Part shown: in pieces, positions 14,732 to 23,256 of the stretch
Numbering within the stretch: the first letter of the stretch is position 1
Layout of the letters: the number at the start of each line of letters is the position of its first letter
Assembly (NCBI RefSeq): GCF_002414005.1
Contig: NZ_DHYG01000027.1
Location: 1-25,885, forward strand
From: Psychrobacter sp. UBA5136
GTDB taxonomy: Bacteria; Pseudomonadota; Gammaproteobacteria; Pseudomonadales; Moraxellaceae
Length of the DNA: 25,885 nt
Direction: 5' to 3'
Notes under the pieces: model-generated
The model's database searches: none
The model's input: the letters and a program-made list of their open reading frames with translations, nothing else
What the model was told of the DNA's origin: nothing
Translations under genes and position numbers: made by a program

Positions 14732-17290
14732 ATGGAAAAACTCGTAGCGATCATTATGGCAGTTTTTGCCGCCCCTTTGCTTATTGGCGGCGCTTATCTG
14801 CTCTCTTTAGGCGGTAGTCCTTACTATCTTTTTGCTGGCGTTATGATGTTAACGACAGCATTTTTATTGTTCAAAAAACATTGGAGCGCTTACGGGGTGT
14901 ACGCGATATTTATCGTTGTGACACTAGTATGGTCGCTTTGGGAATCTGGATTTTATTGGTGGGCGCTGGCAACTCGCTTGGGTTTCCCACTAATATTTGG
15001 TTTATTAATGCTTTTACCGTGGGTCTCTAAGAAGATGCACGGGAAACACGCTCAAGTAACAACCACAAACAACACTAAGAAAAGTCCTCTTTATTATTGG
15101 GGACTAATGGCCAGTGTGGTTGTGGGCGCACTGCTCTCTTTTGGTAGTATGGCCAATAATGCCACCGACAAATTGGGCGAGCTCGATTTAACTGCCAAAG
15201 ATGACGGCGGTCAAAATGCCACTTCTACCAACCTTGGCGACCCATTATCCACTGGTGAGCAAACACCAGATGGTGAGTGGAGCGCCTATGGCCGTACTAA
15301 CTATGGCCAACGCTACTCTCCTTTGACTCAAATCAACACAGAGAATGTCAAAGATTTGGAGCTAGCGTGGCAAATCCAAACCGGTGATGTCAAAGGTCCT
15401 AATGATGTTGGCGAAACCACTTATCAAGCAACCCCACTAAAGATCGGCAACGCTCTTTATATGTGTACGCCGCATAACTGGGTGCTAGCATTAGATGCCG
15501 ACTCTGGTGAGACTCTATGGAAGTTCGATCCTAAGGTTGGCGAAAACCTCCAACGTCAGCATCAAACTTGCCGCGGTGTCTCTTATTACGCTGGTCAAGC
15601 TGGTACAAAAAGCACTACGCCAGCAGCTAATGCTAGTACCGAGACAGCTAGCGATAGCGCCGTCAGTGACACCACTGATAATAACGTAGTAGCGGCTAAT
15701 AAACCGGCTGCGACTGGCGATACATTGGTGCAAAAAATTGCTGGAAATACCTTTGAAAATCCTTCCAAGCAATGCGATGCCAAGATCTTTATCCCAACCT
15801 CTGATGCCAAGCTATATGCCCTCGATCCAAAAACAGGACAACGCTGTCAAGACTTTGGTGAAGATGGCGCATTAGATTTGATGCACAACATGCCGTTCCA
15901 GCAAGCAGGCTACTACTACTCAACATCTGCCCCAGTGGTTGCAGGTGGCGTTATTATTGTCGCTGGTGCTGTTAACGACAACTACGATGTAAACTCACCC
16001 TCTGGTGTGATCCGTGCTTATGACGTGAATACTGGCGAGCTTATGTGGAACTGGGATTCAGGTGATCCTGACAACACAGCCCCTTTTGATGTCAATGATC
16101 CAACTCAAGTCTATCGCACCAGCTCGCCAAACTCATGGTCGACTGCCAGTGCTGATGAAGAGCTTGGTTTGGCCTACTTCCCAATGGGCAATCGCACGCC
16201 CGATCAGCTCGGTAGCTATCGTAATGCTGCTGAAGAAAAGTATGCAACCTCTGTGGTCGCACTAGATCTGAAAACTGGTGAAGCGCGCTGGGTACAGCAG
16301 TTTGTCCATCATGACCTTTGGGATATGGACACGCCTGCGCAGCCAACACTGCTTGACTTAGATACCGCTGATGGTGTCCAGCCTGCATTGGTGGTACCGA
16401 CTAAACAAGGTGATGTTTATGTCTTGAACCGTGCAACAGGCGAGCCTATTGTACCTATCAAAGAGCGTGATGCACCGCAAGGCTACCTCATTGCTGGTGA
16501 ACATGCTGCTCCGACGCAACCTTATTCTGGTTTGAGCTTTGAGCCGCCGATGTTGAAAGAAAAAGACATGTGGGGCGCAAGTCTCATCGATCAGATGATG
16601 TGCCGTATTGAGTTCAACAAACTCAACTACGACGGCCGCTATACGCCGCCATCAACCAACGGTACTTTAGTCTATCCTGGTAACTTTGGTACCTTTAACT
16701 GGGGCGGTCTCGCTGTCGATCCTGAAAATGGCGTGATGTTCGGCATGCCAACTTACCTTGCCTTTACCTCAAAACTCATCCCTAAAGACACACTTGGCGA
16801 TGTTGAGACCAATAAAGGTGAACAAGGTGTGAATGCCAATGAAGGCGCAGACTATGCGGTAGAAATGGGACCATTCTTATCACCACTTGGTGTACCTTGT
16901 CAGCAGCCACCATGGGGTACGATCGCAGGTGCTGATCTGGCCACAGGTGAGATTGCTTATCAGCGCAAAAACGGTACTGTACAGGACTTATCTCCTATTC
17001 CAATCAAGTTTGAATTGGGGGTGCCTGGTATCGGCGGACCTATCATCACTAAAGGTGGCGTCGCATTCTTGTCAGCAGCAACCGAAAACAACTTCCGAGC
17101 TTATGATCTAAAGAATGGCGATGTCCTATGGAATGTACGTATTCCAGCAGGCGGACAAGCCACGCCTATGACTTATTTGAACTCTAAAGGTGAGCAAATG
17201 GTGGTATTGGTAGCTGGTGGACATGGTTCAGTAGGTACGAAGATTGGTGATTATGTGGTCGCTTATAAGCTTGGCGACCAAGCTAAATAA
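14732..17290 (+). CDS. gcd: Membrane-bound PQQ-dependent dehydrogenase, glucose/quinate type
   Basis: An 852-residue quinoprotein that oxidises a sugar or quinate/shikimate in the periplasm and passes electrons to ubiquinone. About five N-terminal membrane helices (roughly residues 4-138) precede a PQQ beta-propeller. Landmarks match E. coli Gcd: WSAYGRTNYGQRYSPL, the His in RQHQTCRGVSY, HHDLWDMD, the Lys in PTKQGDVYVLN, MWGASLIDQ and the terminal GGHGSVGTKIGDYVVAY. Glucose and quinate members cannot be separated by eye. It is longer than the usual ~800 residues, mainly because of a low-complexity Ala/Thr/Ser/Asp insert (about 287-330). The ATG at 14732 is preferred over GTG 14720: AGGTGA precedes it by eight bases. 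No pqq genes are nearby, so the cofactor is made elsewhere or imported. Confidence 0.92.
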   Translation: MEKLVAIIMAVFAAPLLIGGAYLLSLGGSPYYLFAGVMMLTTAFLLFKKHWSAYGVYAIFIVVTLVWSLWESGFYWWALATRLGFPLIFGLLMLLPWVSKKMHGKHAQVTTTNNTKKSPLYYWGLMASVVVGALLSFGSMANNATDKLGELDLTAKDDGGQNATSTNLGDPLSTGEQTPDGEWSAYGRTNYGQRYSPLTQINTENVKDLELAWQIQTGDVKGPNDVGETTYQATPLKIGNALYMCTPHNWVLALDADSGETLWKFDPKVGENLQRQHQTCRGVSYYAGQAGTKSTTPAANASTETASDSAVSDTTDNNVVAANKPAATGDTLVQKIAGNTFENPSKQCDAKIFIPTSDAKLYALDPKTGQRCQDFGEDGALDLMHNMPFQQAGYYYSTSAPVVAGGVIIVAGAVNDNYDVNSPSGVIRAYDVNTGELMWNWDSGDPDNTAPFDVNDPTQVYRTSSPNSWSTASADEELGLAYFPMGNRTPDQLGSYRNAAEEKYATSVVALDLKTGEARWVQQFVHHDLWDMDTPAQPTLLDLDTADGVQPALVVPTKQGDVYVLNRATGEPIVPIKERDAPQGYLIAGEHAAPTQPYSGLSFEPPMLKEKDMWGASLIDQMMCRIEFNKLNYDGRYTPPSTNGTLVYPGNFGTFNWGGLAVDPENGVMFGMPTYLAFTSKLIPKDTLGDVETNKGEQGVNANEGADYAVEMGPFLSPLGVPCQQPPWGTIAGADLATGEIAYQRKNGTVQDLSPIPIKFELGVPGIGGPIITKGGVAFLSAATENNFRAYDLKNGDVLWNVRIPAGGQATPMTYLNSKGEQMVVLVAGGHGSVGTKIGDYVVAYKLGDQAK

Positions 17291-17344
17291 TCGGTCTAAG
17301 TGATCGACTGCAATAACCACTCAGTTAAATAACGTCATTTTGAG

Positions 17345-17375
17345 AAAGCAGGTAACTTCGGTTACCTGCTTTTTT
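17345..17375 (+). terminator. Intrinsic terminator after the PQQ dehydrogenase gene
   Basis: A 12-bp stem (17345-17356 with 17361-17372) closes on the very stable TTCG tetraloop and runs into a T tract. It lies about 55 bases after the stop codon. Confidence 0.95.
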
Positions 17376-17457
17376 ATGTGCTGACGCTTTTTATTATACG
17401 ATTCTTTTTATGATGATAGACTTATTTATCAACGGATGCTGTTGCTCACCAAGTGCC

Positions 17458-17491
17458 TAAATCATCGATAATCTGTCTTTGTTATGATTTA
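17458..17491. promoter_or_regulatory. 8-bp inverted repeat upstream of the luciferase-like gene
   Basis: TAAATCAT (17458-17465) and ATGATTTA (17484-17491) are perfect inverted copies with 18 bases between them, 85 bases before the next start codon. It could be an operator. The remainder of 17376-17575 shows no gene. Confidence 0.25.
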
Positions 17492-17575
17492 TTGCTACTC
17501 TGTAACACGGCTTGAAATCGGTAATGGTGACAAGCATATCAAGAGAAAATAATTAATCACTCTACTGGATAATTT

Positions 17576-18577
17576 ATGAGTAACAAAATCCCTTTATCTT
17601 TTTTAGATCTCGCACCAGTACCTGAAGGCCATACCATCTCTGAAGGTATTGCTCAAACGGTACAAACCGCGCAGCAAGCAGAGAAGTCTGGCTTAAACCG
17701 TTACTGGATGGCAGAGCATCATAATATGCCAGGTATCGCTAGTGCAGCGACGTCGGTACTGTTATCGCATATTGGTAGCCAAACCAAGCGTATCCGCATT
17801 GGTGCTGGGGGTGTGATGTTGCCCAATCACGCACCGCTTATTATTGCTGAGCAATTTGGTACTTTACAGGCACTATATGGCGACCGTATCGATTTAGGAT
17901 TAGGCCGCGCACCGGGTACGGATGGCGCTACCTTTCAAGCGCTGCGCCGGCAAATGCAAGATGCCGATCGTTTTCCGCAAGATGTACAAGAATTGATGTA
18001 TTTTTTAGGTGATGGTACGGATAACAGCCCTGTACAGTCATTTCCAGGTGCAAAATCTAACATTCCGATTTGGATATTGGGCTCATCGCTATTTGGGGCG
18101 ACCTTGGCGGCGCATTTGGGTCTACCGTACGTCTTTGCTTCGCATTTTGCCCCGCAAATGATGGCGCAAGCGATCAATGTTTATCGTGAACAATTTAAAC
18201 CATCGGCGCATCTAGATAAGCCTTATGTGATGCTTGCGGCCAATTTATTACTTGCCGACGATGATGCCACCGCTCATTATCACTTTACCTCAGCTCAGCA
18301 AAGCTTTGTACGCCTGCGCCGCGGTGAGCGGGGACAAATGCCGTTGCCGACGCATGATATGGACAGTATTTGGAGCCCTGCAGAAAAAATGATGGTAGAC
18401 AACGCTTTGTCCGTTTCATTTATCGGTTCTGTAGCAACCGTACAACCAAAACTTGCGGAATTTATCGCAAAATATCAACCCGATGAGCTGATTGTCACTG
18501 CCAACGTTTACGATCAGGCAGCGCGCCTGCGTTCACTTGAACTTACATCAGAGTTAAACTTGTTTACTTTACAATAG
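17576..18577 (+). CDS. Luciferase-like (LLM class) flavin-dependent monooxygenase
   Basis: A 333-residue TIM-barrel protein of the bacterial luciferase-like family, close in style to E. coli YhbW. These enzymes use reduced flavin (FMNH2) and oxygen; the substrate here is unknown. Visible signatures are LSFLDLAPVPEG at the N-terminus, WMAEHHN (44-50), IRIGAGGVMLPNHAPLIIAEQF (about 73-94) and IDLGLGRAPGTD (105-116). Length fits the family. The ATG start is supported by the N-terminal match to the family, though the ribosome binding site is weak (GGAT). A 50-codon gene follows 48 bases later on the same strand before the next terminator, so the two probably share a transcript. Confidence 0.92.
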   Translation: MSNKIPLSFLDLAPVPEGHTISEGIAQTVQTAQQAEKSGLNRYWMAEHHNMPGIASAATSVLLSHIGSQTKRIRIGAGGVMLPNHAPLIIAEQFGTLQALYGDRIDLGLGRAPGTDGATFQALRRQMQDADRFPQDVQELMYFLGDGTDNSPVQSFPGAKSNIPIWILGSSLFGATLAAHLGLPYVFASHFAPQMMAQAINVYREQFKPSAHLDKPYVMLAANLLLADDDATAHYHFTSAQQSFVRLRRGERGQMPLPTHDMDSIWSPAEKMMVDNALSVSFIGSVATVQPKLAEFIAKYQPDELIVTANVYDQAARLRSLELTSELNLFTLQ

Positions 18578-18625
18578 CGCACTGCCCTTGCATAATTATT
18601 GATAAACCTTAAGGAGATTACGGTC

Positions 18626-18778
18626 ATGGAACCTTCTGCCTCTATCGGCTCATCAATATTTTTATACATCGCAGCATTTATTGTAGTCTTGATTATTGGC
18701 GGTTATTTGACGTACCGTGTTAGCCCTAAACGCAAACATCGCCGCGTGAATAAGCACGATAAAGACAATATAAGATAA
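18626..18778 (+). CDS. Small single-pass membrane protein, 50 residues
   Basis: A 50-codon open frame with an excellent ribosome binding site (AAGGAG at 18611-18616, nine bases before the ATG). Translation begins MEPSASIGSSIFLYIAAFIV. One hydrophobic helix (about residues 10-30, containing IVVLIIGG) is followed by a strongly basic tail (SPKRKHRRVNKHDKD). The charge pattern predicts the N-terminus outside and the C-terminus in the cytoplasm. It sits between the luciferase-like gene and a terminator about 15 bases after the stop, so it is likely transcribed as the end of that unit. I do not recognise a family; small proteins of this design often regulate or stabilise larger membrane proteins, but that is only a general analogy. 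Confidence 0.78.
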   Translation: MEPSASIGSSIFLYIAAFIVVLIIGGYLTYRVSPKRKHRRVNKHDKDNIR

Positions 18779-18792
18779 CAACAATAAATGCT

Positions 18793-18830
18793 AAAAGTCT
18801 CTTTTTCTGGTTTGAAAAGGAGACTTTTTT
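18793..18830. terminator. Intrinsic terminator between the small membrane protein and the AEC gene
   Basis: A 15-bp stem with one G-U pair (18793-18807 with 18814-18828) encloses a six-base loop and continues into T's. The A-rich left arm gives T's on the minus strand too, so it may also stop the convergent AEC transporter transcript. Confidence 0.88.
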
Positions 18831-18837
18831 AATGGCA

Positions 18838-19797
18838 CTATATCCATCCTAAGGCGCGCAGTATCGCCGCGCCAATCGCCATACCAAACATGGCTACCAC
18901 CGTGGTAAACGCCAAAATGTTCGCGGCCAATATGTCGTTGCCGCCCATGGCTTTTGCCATGACATAACTGGCAGCGGCGGTTGGTGACGCCACCATCAAA
19001 AACAGCACACCCATGTGCACGCCTGACAAACCAAAACTTAACCCAACGGCAATAGCTACAATAGGCGCAATAACAATACGGCCAATACTGGCTTGCATGG
19101 ATAAGCCGGACGGGTGCAGCATTGACTTTAAATCAATACTTGCACCGGCACAAATCAGCGCCAATGGCAATGCCACCGCTGCCAGTAAATCGCCAGTTGT
19201 ATGAACAACGCCAGTAATAGGCGGCAATGGCAGGGCTTTATAAGCAAAAGCTGCTACTAACGCGATAATCAATGGATTGGTAAACAGCTTTTTGATAATC
19301 ATCGTGCTGCGACTTATCCACGTATCGTCCGCGCTTTTGGACACACGGCTTAGCGTAATGACCGCTAGGATGTTAAACAATATCGTTACCACACCCATAT
19401 AGACCGCACCAATACTTAACCCTTGCTCCCCATAAGCGTTAGCAACGGTTGCCAGTCCGATAATCGCCATATTGCTGCGAAAGATACCCTGTACAAACAC
19501 CCCTTGGTCGGCAGGCTTATTGATAAAATACTTGGCATAAATCTCTGCGCCAATAAATAAAACAAAGGTCACGACAATACCCGCAATAATCAAGGTCATT
19601 TGCTTGGCATAATCGACCTCACTATCAACGACGCTAAAAAACAACAAGCAGGGCAAACAGTAATTAAAAACAAAACTGGAAGCCTGATCGATAAAGGCTT
19701 GACTGGCTTCCCCGCGCCTTTGCATAAAAAAACCCAACCCCATCAAAACAAGGTTGGGCAATACGATGGTAATGGCAAAAATAATAGCAGCGGTCAT
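18838..19797 (-). CDS. AEC-family (auxin efflux carrier-like) transporter
   Basis: A 319-residue inner-membrane protein with about ten hydrophobic helices, of the auxin efflux carrier family. Bacterial members move malate, malonate or other small organic anions, but the substrate cannot be read here. Typical segments are GIFRSNMAIIGLATV in the first half, AVALPLALICAGASID, and ASPTAAASYVMAKAMGGN near the end. Full length for the family. The ATG at 19797 has no strong ribosome binding site. A palindrome (CAATATA/TATATTG) lies 18 bases upstream of the start. The gene is convergent with the luciferase-like unit and its 3' end lies about eight bases from the shared terminator. Confidence 0.92.
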   Translation of the reverse strand: MTAAIIFAITIVLPNLVLMGLGFFMQRRGEASQAFIDQASSFVFNYCLPCLLFFSVVDSEVDYAKQMTLIIAGIVVTFVLFIGAEIYAKYFINKPADQGVFVQGIFRSNMAIIGLATVANAYGEQGLSIGAVYMGVVTILFNILAVITLSRVSKSADDTWISRSTMIIKKLFTNPLIIALVAAFAYKALPLPPITGVVHTTGDLLAAVALPLALICAGASIDLKSMLHPSGLSMQASIGRIVIAPIVAIAVGLSFGLSGVHMGVLFLMVASPTAAASYVMAKAMGGNDILAANILAFTTVVAMFGMAIGAAILRALGWI

Positions 19798-19814
19798 AAA
19801 TAAGCTCAGCTTAG

Positions 19815-19836
19815 CAATATATCCGAAGCTATATTG
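19815..19836. promoter_or_regulatory. Operator-like inverted repeat just upstream of the AEC gene
   Basis: CAATATA (19815-19821) and TATATTG (19830-19836) are perfect inverted copies around an eight-base spacer, beginning 18 bases upstream of the AEC start codon. A second palindrome, ACTTTAT-T-ATAAAGT (19899-19913), lies further upstream. Both are placed where a repressor or activator could act. Confidence 0.35.
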
Positions 19837-19941
19837 TTAAATGAATAAAAAGTCATGATTAGGAGTGGGTTTAAAATGAGTTAGCTTAAATTAAAGCCAC
19901 TTTATTATAAAGTATAAACGCCATTGTTGCTGTTTTGAATA

Positions 19942-20145
19942 CTAATCTGACTTTTTTACCCACTCGCCATCATCATTTTTCTCATAACTGTTTTCAACAG
20001 CGGCCCACGCCGTAGCAAACCAACGCGATTCATCATCGTACTCTTTACTGGCACTATTAAACGCTGCCATAAAGATTTCTTGCGCGTGCTTAGGTAAGTT
20101 GTCTTTTACGGAATCTGGTAATTCTGAGCGTTTATCATAAGGCAT
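19942..20145 (-). CDS. chaB: ChaB-family protein
   Basis: A 67-residue protein beginning MPYDKRSELPDSVKDNLPKH, the typical ChaB opening (E. coli ChaB is 76 residues), followed by AQEIFMAAFNSA and an aromatic/acidic helix (SRWFATAWAAVENSY). ChaB was named as a regulator of the ChaA cation antiporter, but its biochemical role is not well established and no chaA is present here. The start is fixed by AAGGAG at 20158-20153, seven bases before the ATG; the longer open frame to 20298 runs across the mnmG terminator and is not coding. The terminator upstream means it is likely transcribed on its own. Confidence 0.9.
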   Translation of the reverse strand: MPYDKRSELPDSVKDNLPKHAQEIFMAAFNSASKEYDDESRWFATAWAAVENSYEKNDDGEWVKKSD

Positions 20146-20251
20146 AATGCTTCTCCTTGTTATCACAATTATAGTATTTTTAAATTTCCTTCTCTTAAAG
20201 TAGCAATTTATGAACCAGCAAACTGTTCTGAAATTGTTAAGTGTTTTACCA

Positions 20252-20283
20252 TAAAAAAACCCGTAACGATTTCTCGTTACGAG
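20252..20283 (-). terminator. Intrinsic terminator of mnmG
   Basis: CGTAACGA (20262-20269) and TCGTTACG (20274-20281) form a perfect 8-bp stem with a four-base loop (GAAA on the minus strand), followed on the minus strand by seven T's. It lies about 50 bases after the mnmG stop. Confidence 0.92.
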
Positions 20284-20330
20284 CTTTTCCATAAACATAC
20301 TTTAAAACACAGTGCTTTGCTAAGCCGTCA

Positions 20331-22226
20331 TTATGAATTTAATGCCGCTTGTGCTTTCTTTTGTTTTTTAACCGTCATGGCCAATAGCTGAATGGCAGCT
20401 GGCGTGACACCGCTAATACGACCCGCTTGAGCTAAAGTTGCTGGGCGGATTTGTGCCAGTTTTTGTACAATCTCATTCGACAATCCTGACACCACACTAT
20501 AATCAAAATCCATCGGCAAGGCGGTGTTTTCCAAACGCTTCATCTGGTCGATGTCTTCTTGCTGACGATCAATGTAGCCGGCATATTTAACAGAAATCTC
20601 AATCTGCTCGCCCACTTGGCTATCAACCTCTGAGCCAGTAATAGCCGCGATATCGTTAAAATGTATTTGTGGGCGTTTTAATAAATCATAAGCAGTCGAC
20701 TCTTTAGACAGCACCTCTCCTGTCTGCGCGGTAACTTGCTGACCTAAGGCATTAGCAGGCGTTGCCCAAATATCTTTAAGTCGCGCCGTTTCGCTAGCAA
20801 TGGCTTCCATTTTTTCTTGATAGGCCTGCCAGCGCGTATCATCTACCAAACCAAGCTTGCGACCCGTTTCGGTTAAGCGCTGATCGGCATTGTCTTCACG
20901 CAAGAGCAAGCGATACTCGGCGCGGCTGGTAAACATCCGATACGGCTCGGTGGTACCATGCGTAATCAAATCATCGACCAGCACGCCAAGATACGCTTCA
21001 TCGCGGCGCGGCGTCCAGATATCAAATTCACTATTTTCACAAGTAACCAATGCTGCATTGGTACCGGCTAATAAACCCTGCACGCTCGCTTCTTCATAAC
21101 CTGTTGTGCCATTGATTTGGCCTGCGAAATACAAGCGATCGATTGATTTGGTCTCTAAAGTTGGCTTTAGATTTTGCGGATCAAAGTAATCGTATTCGAT
21201 GGCATAGCCTGGACGCGTGATATGCGCATTCTCTAAACCTTTCATACTGTGAATAAAGTCTAATTGCACATCAAACGGTAGGCTGGTCGAGATACCATTT
21301 GGATATAGCTCATGGGTGGTTAAGCCTTCTGGCTCAATAAAAATCTGATGGCTATCCTTATCGGCGAAACGGTGAATCTTATCTTCAATCGATGGACAAT
21401 AACGCGGCCCCACGCCTTCGATTTTGCCAGAAAACATCGGTGAGCGGTCTAAATTTTCGCGGATAATGTCATGGGTGCGCGCATTGGTATGAGTGATATA
21501 ACAGTTGACCTGCTCAGGATGCATCGACACATCGCCCATATAGCTCATCACCGGTAGCGGCGTATCGCCCGGCTGCACTGTCATCACGCTAAAATCAACA
21601 CTACGCGCATCGATACGTGCAGGCGTCCCTGTTTTTAGGCGGCCAACGGGCAATTTAAGCTCGCGCAAACGGTCAGCAAGTTTGATAGAAGGCTGATCCC
21701 CTGCTCGTCCGCCTTTTGAATTCTCTAATCCGATATGAATAACGCCGCCTAAAAAAGTACCTGAGGTCAGTACCACGGTTTGGGTGTTAAAAATAATACC
21801 CGTCGCCGTTACCACAGCTGTTGCGCGGCCGTTTTCAACCAAGATATCGTCAGCTGCTTGCTGGAATATATCCAGGTTTGGCTGATTCTCAAGCGTATGA
21901 CGAATGGCGGCTTTATAAAGAATGCGATCCGCTTGCGCACGCGTGGCACGAACAGCGGCACCTTTACGGCTATTTAACACGCGAAACTGGATACCAGCTT
22001 TGTCCGTCGCCAACGCCATCGCCCCGCCAAGCGCATCAATCTCACGCACCAAATGCGACTTACCGATACCGCCAATCGCAGGGTTACAGCTCATCTGTCC
22101 TAGCGTCTCGATATTATGCGTCAAGAGTAACGTTTGCGCCCCCATACGTGCGGCTGCCAGAGCTGCTTCTGTGCCAGCATGACCACCGCCGATAACTACC
22201 ACGTCGTAATTTTTTGGGTATTGCAT
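20331..22226 (-). CDS. mnmG: tRNA uridine-5-carboxymethylaminomethyl modification enzyme MnmG
   Basis: MnmG (GidA), with MnmE, adds the carboxymethylaminomethyl group to the wobble uridine U34 of tRNAs for Lys, Glu, Gln and others, using FAD, NADH and methylene-tetrahydrofolate. The 631-residue length matches E. coli (629). The FAD-binding VVVIGGGHAGTEAALAAARMG is at about 9-29, followed by CNPAIGGIGKSHLVREID, the redox-active region GPRYCPSIEDK, and the signature FAGQINGTTGYEEA. The start ATG at 22226 (MQYPKNYD) has GAGG six bases upstream; the frame extends further upstream but lacks family similarity. mnmE is not here; mnmA, acting on the same base, is 2.4 kb away. Confidence 0.97.
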   Translation of the reverse strand: MQYPKNYDVVVIGGGHAGTEAALAAARMGAQTLLLTHNIETLGQMSCNPAIGGIGKSHLVREIDALGGAMALATDKAGIQFRVLNSRKGAAVRATRAQADRILYKAAIRHTLENQPNLDIFQQAADDILVENGRATAVVTATGIIFNTQTVVLTSGTFLGGVIHIGLENSKGGRAGDQPSIKLADRLRELKLPVGRLKTGTPARIDARSVDFSVMTVQPGDTPLPVMSYMGDVSMHPEQVNCYITHTNARTHDIIRENLDRSPMFSGKIEGVGPRYCPSIEDKIHRFADKDSHQIFIEPEGLTTHELYPNGISTSLPFDVQLDFIHSMKGLENAHITRPGYAIEYDYFDPQNLKPTLETKSIDRLYFAGQINGTTGYEEASVQGLLAGTNAALVTCENSEFDIWTPRRDEAYLGVLVDDLITHGTTEPYRMFTSRAEYRLLLREDNADQRLTETGRKLGLVDDTRWQAYQEKMEAIASETARLKDIWATPANALGQQVTAQTGEVLSKESTAYDLLKRPQIHFNDIAAITGSEVDSQVGEQIEISVKYAGYIDRQQEDIDQMKRLENTALPMDFDYSVVSGLSNEIVQKLAQIRPATLAQAGRISGVTPAAIQLLAMTVKKQKKAQAALNS

Positions 22227-22477
22227 GTATGCCTCACTTGACTCGCAACGCAACCGTGCGCCAGAGGCCATGTCAAATAGCTTGGCTGCCGGTAAATAAA
22301 CGTCAGTCGAATTTAAAAAAGAGATAACGACCCAGATAGAATAGACAAGCCGTTAAAGATAGGTTAGATAGCCGGTAATTATAACAATTTTTTGCCGTTT
22401 AAAAAACGTTATGCGAAAAACTATTCAAATTATCCATCAAGCAAAAAGTATAAAAGGTTTGTACACTTGGCCTAAAC

Positions 22478-23041
22478 TTATTTACCCGGGCTAAGCGGTA
22501 CAATGCGATCTGTCTGTCCACTTGCGAGCATGTGGTGGCTGCCATAGCCTTCTGGATTAATCTGCAAATAGGCATTCATTTTACCGATAGCATCGCCATC
22601 GTTGGTCGCCAAGATTTGCTCTTTTATCGCCTCAACTGGCGGCAAGGGTAAGTTTTTTAGTAGTGCCAAACGCTGATCGTTGTCACCTTTTACCACAACC
22701 AATTCAATAAGTTGCCGCGCATCGATGGGCAGATCAGGCGTATTTTGTGCCAACAATGCCAAATGATAGGCGCCAGCCGCATCTTGGTCAGCGACGATAC
22801 GCTGCTCAATAGCAATATAAGTCGCTTCAGTGGCACCGCCCGCCACGCTAAGCTGATGGATACATTTAAGCGCAGAATTTGGTTCATTGTCCGCCATATC
22901 AGTAAGACGAACCGATTCGTTTTTTAAATGCTCGCGGCGTTTTTCGATAGCCGCTTGTGCCGCTGTTTCTTGTTCTTGCTCAGTGCTTTCTAGATTGCGG
23001 GTTTGCTGCTCATTTAATTGGCTATTCAATGGGTTGCTCAT
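22478..23041 (-). CDS. Unrecognised 187-residue cytoplasmic protein
   Basis: I cannot assign a family. The protein has no signal peptide or membrane helix. The N-terminal ~50 residues are Glu/Gln-rich and likely a charged helix or coiled coil (NEQQTRNLESTEQEQETAAQ). The rest (about 55-187) is predicted to be short amphipathic helices with leucine-rich repeats of helix-turn-helix character (AGAYHLALLAQ, DARQLIELVVVKGDNDQRLALLKNLP), somewhat like a TPR or HEAT-type solenoid, ending in DRIVPLSPGK. One cysteine only. The ATG is preceded by AGAGAG, a modest ribosome binding site. It lies 251 bases upstream of mnmG on the same strand with no clear terminator between, so read-through is possible. 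Codon use looks like its neighbours. Confidence 0.75.
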   Translation of the reverse strand: MSNPLNSQLNEQQTRNLESTEQEQETAAQAAIEKRREHLKNESVRLTDMADNEPNSALKCIHQLSVAGGATEATYIAIEQRIVADQDAAGAYHLALLAQNTPDLPIDARQLIELVVVKGDNDQRLALLKNLPLPPVEAIKEQILATNDGDAIGKMNAYLQINPEGYGSHHMLASGQTDRIVPLSPGK

Positions 23042-23124
23042 AAGTCTCTCTTATTATTTAATCGGCGTTTATCTTGTACCCTATATGGGGATAAAGCTTA
23101 TAAAAACAATGAATTGCTTAAACA

Positions 23125-23175
23125 ATAAAAAACCCGAATAGCTACTCCAATCTATTAAGGAAGGCTATTCGGGTT
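23125..23175 (-). terminator. Intrinsic terminator of grxD
   Basis: AACCCGAATAGC (23131-23142) and GCTATTCGGGTT (23164-23175) form a perfect 12-bp stem around a 21-base loop. On the minus strand the hairpin runs into a T tract. It lies about 80 bases after grxD. Confidence 0.9.
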
Positions 23176-23256
23176 TACTTTGCTTCAATACTTTGAACCT
23201 TTTATTGAAACATATAAATGTCCAATAAAAGCGCTGAAATATAAAGTGCTGAAATA

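Noticed and set aside
15515..15810. Minus-strand open frames inside the PQQ dehydrogenase.
   Set aside because: They are antisense to a well-conserved gene and its low-complexity insert, with no sign of coding.
20146..20298. N-terminal extension of the ChaB frame.
   Set aside because: It runs through the mnmG terminator hairpin, and a strong AAGGAG is placed exactly before the internal ATG of ChaB.
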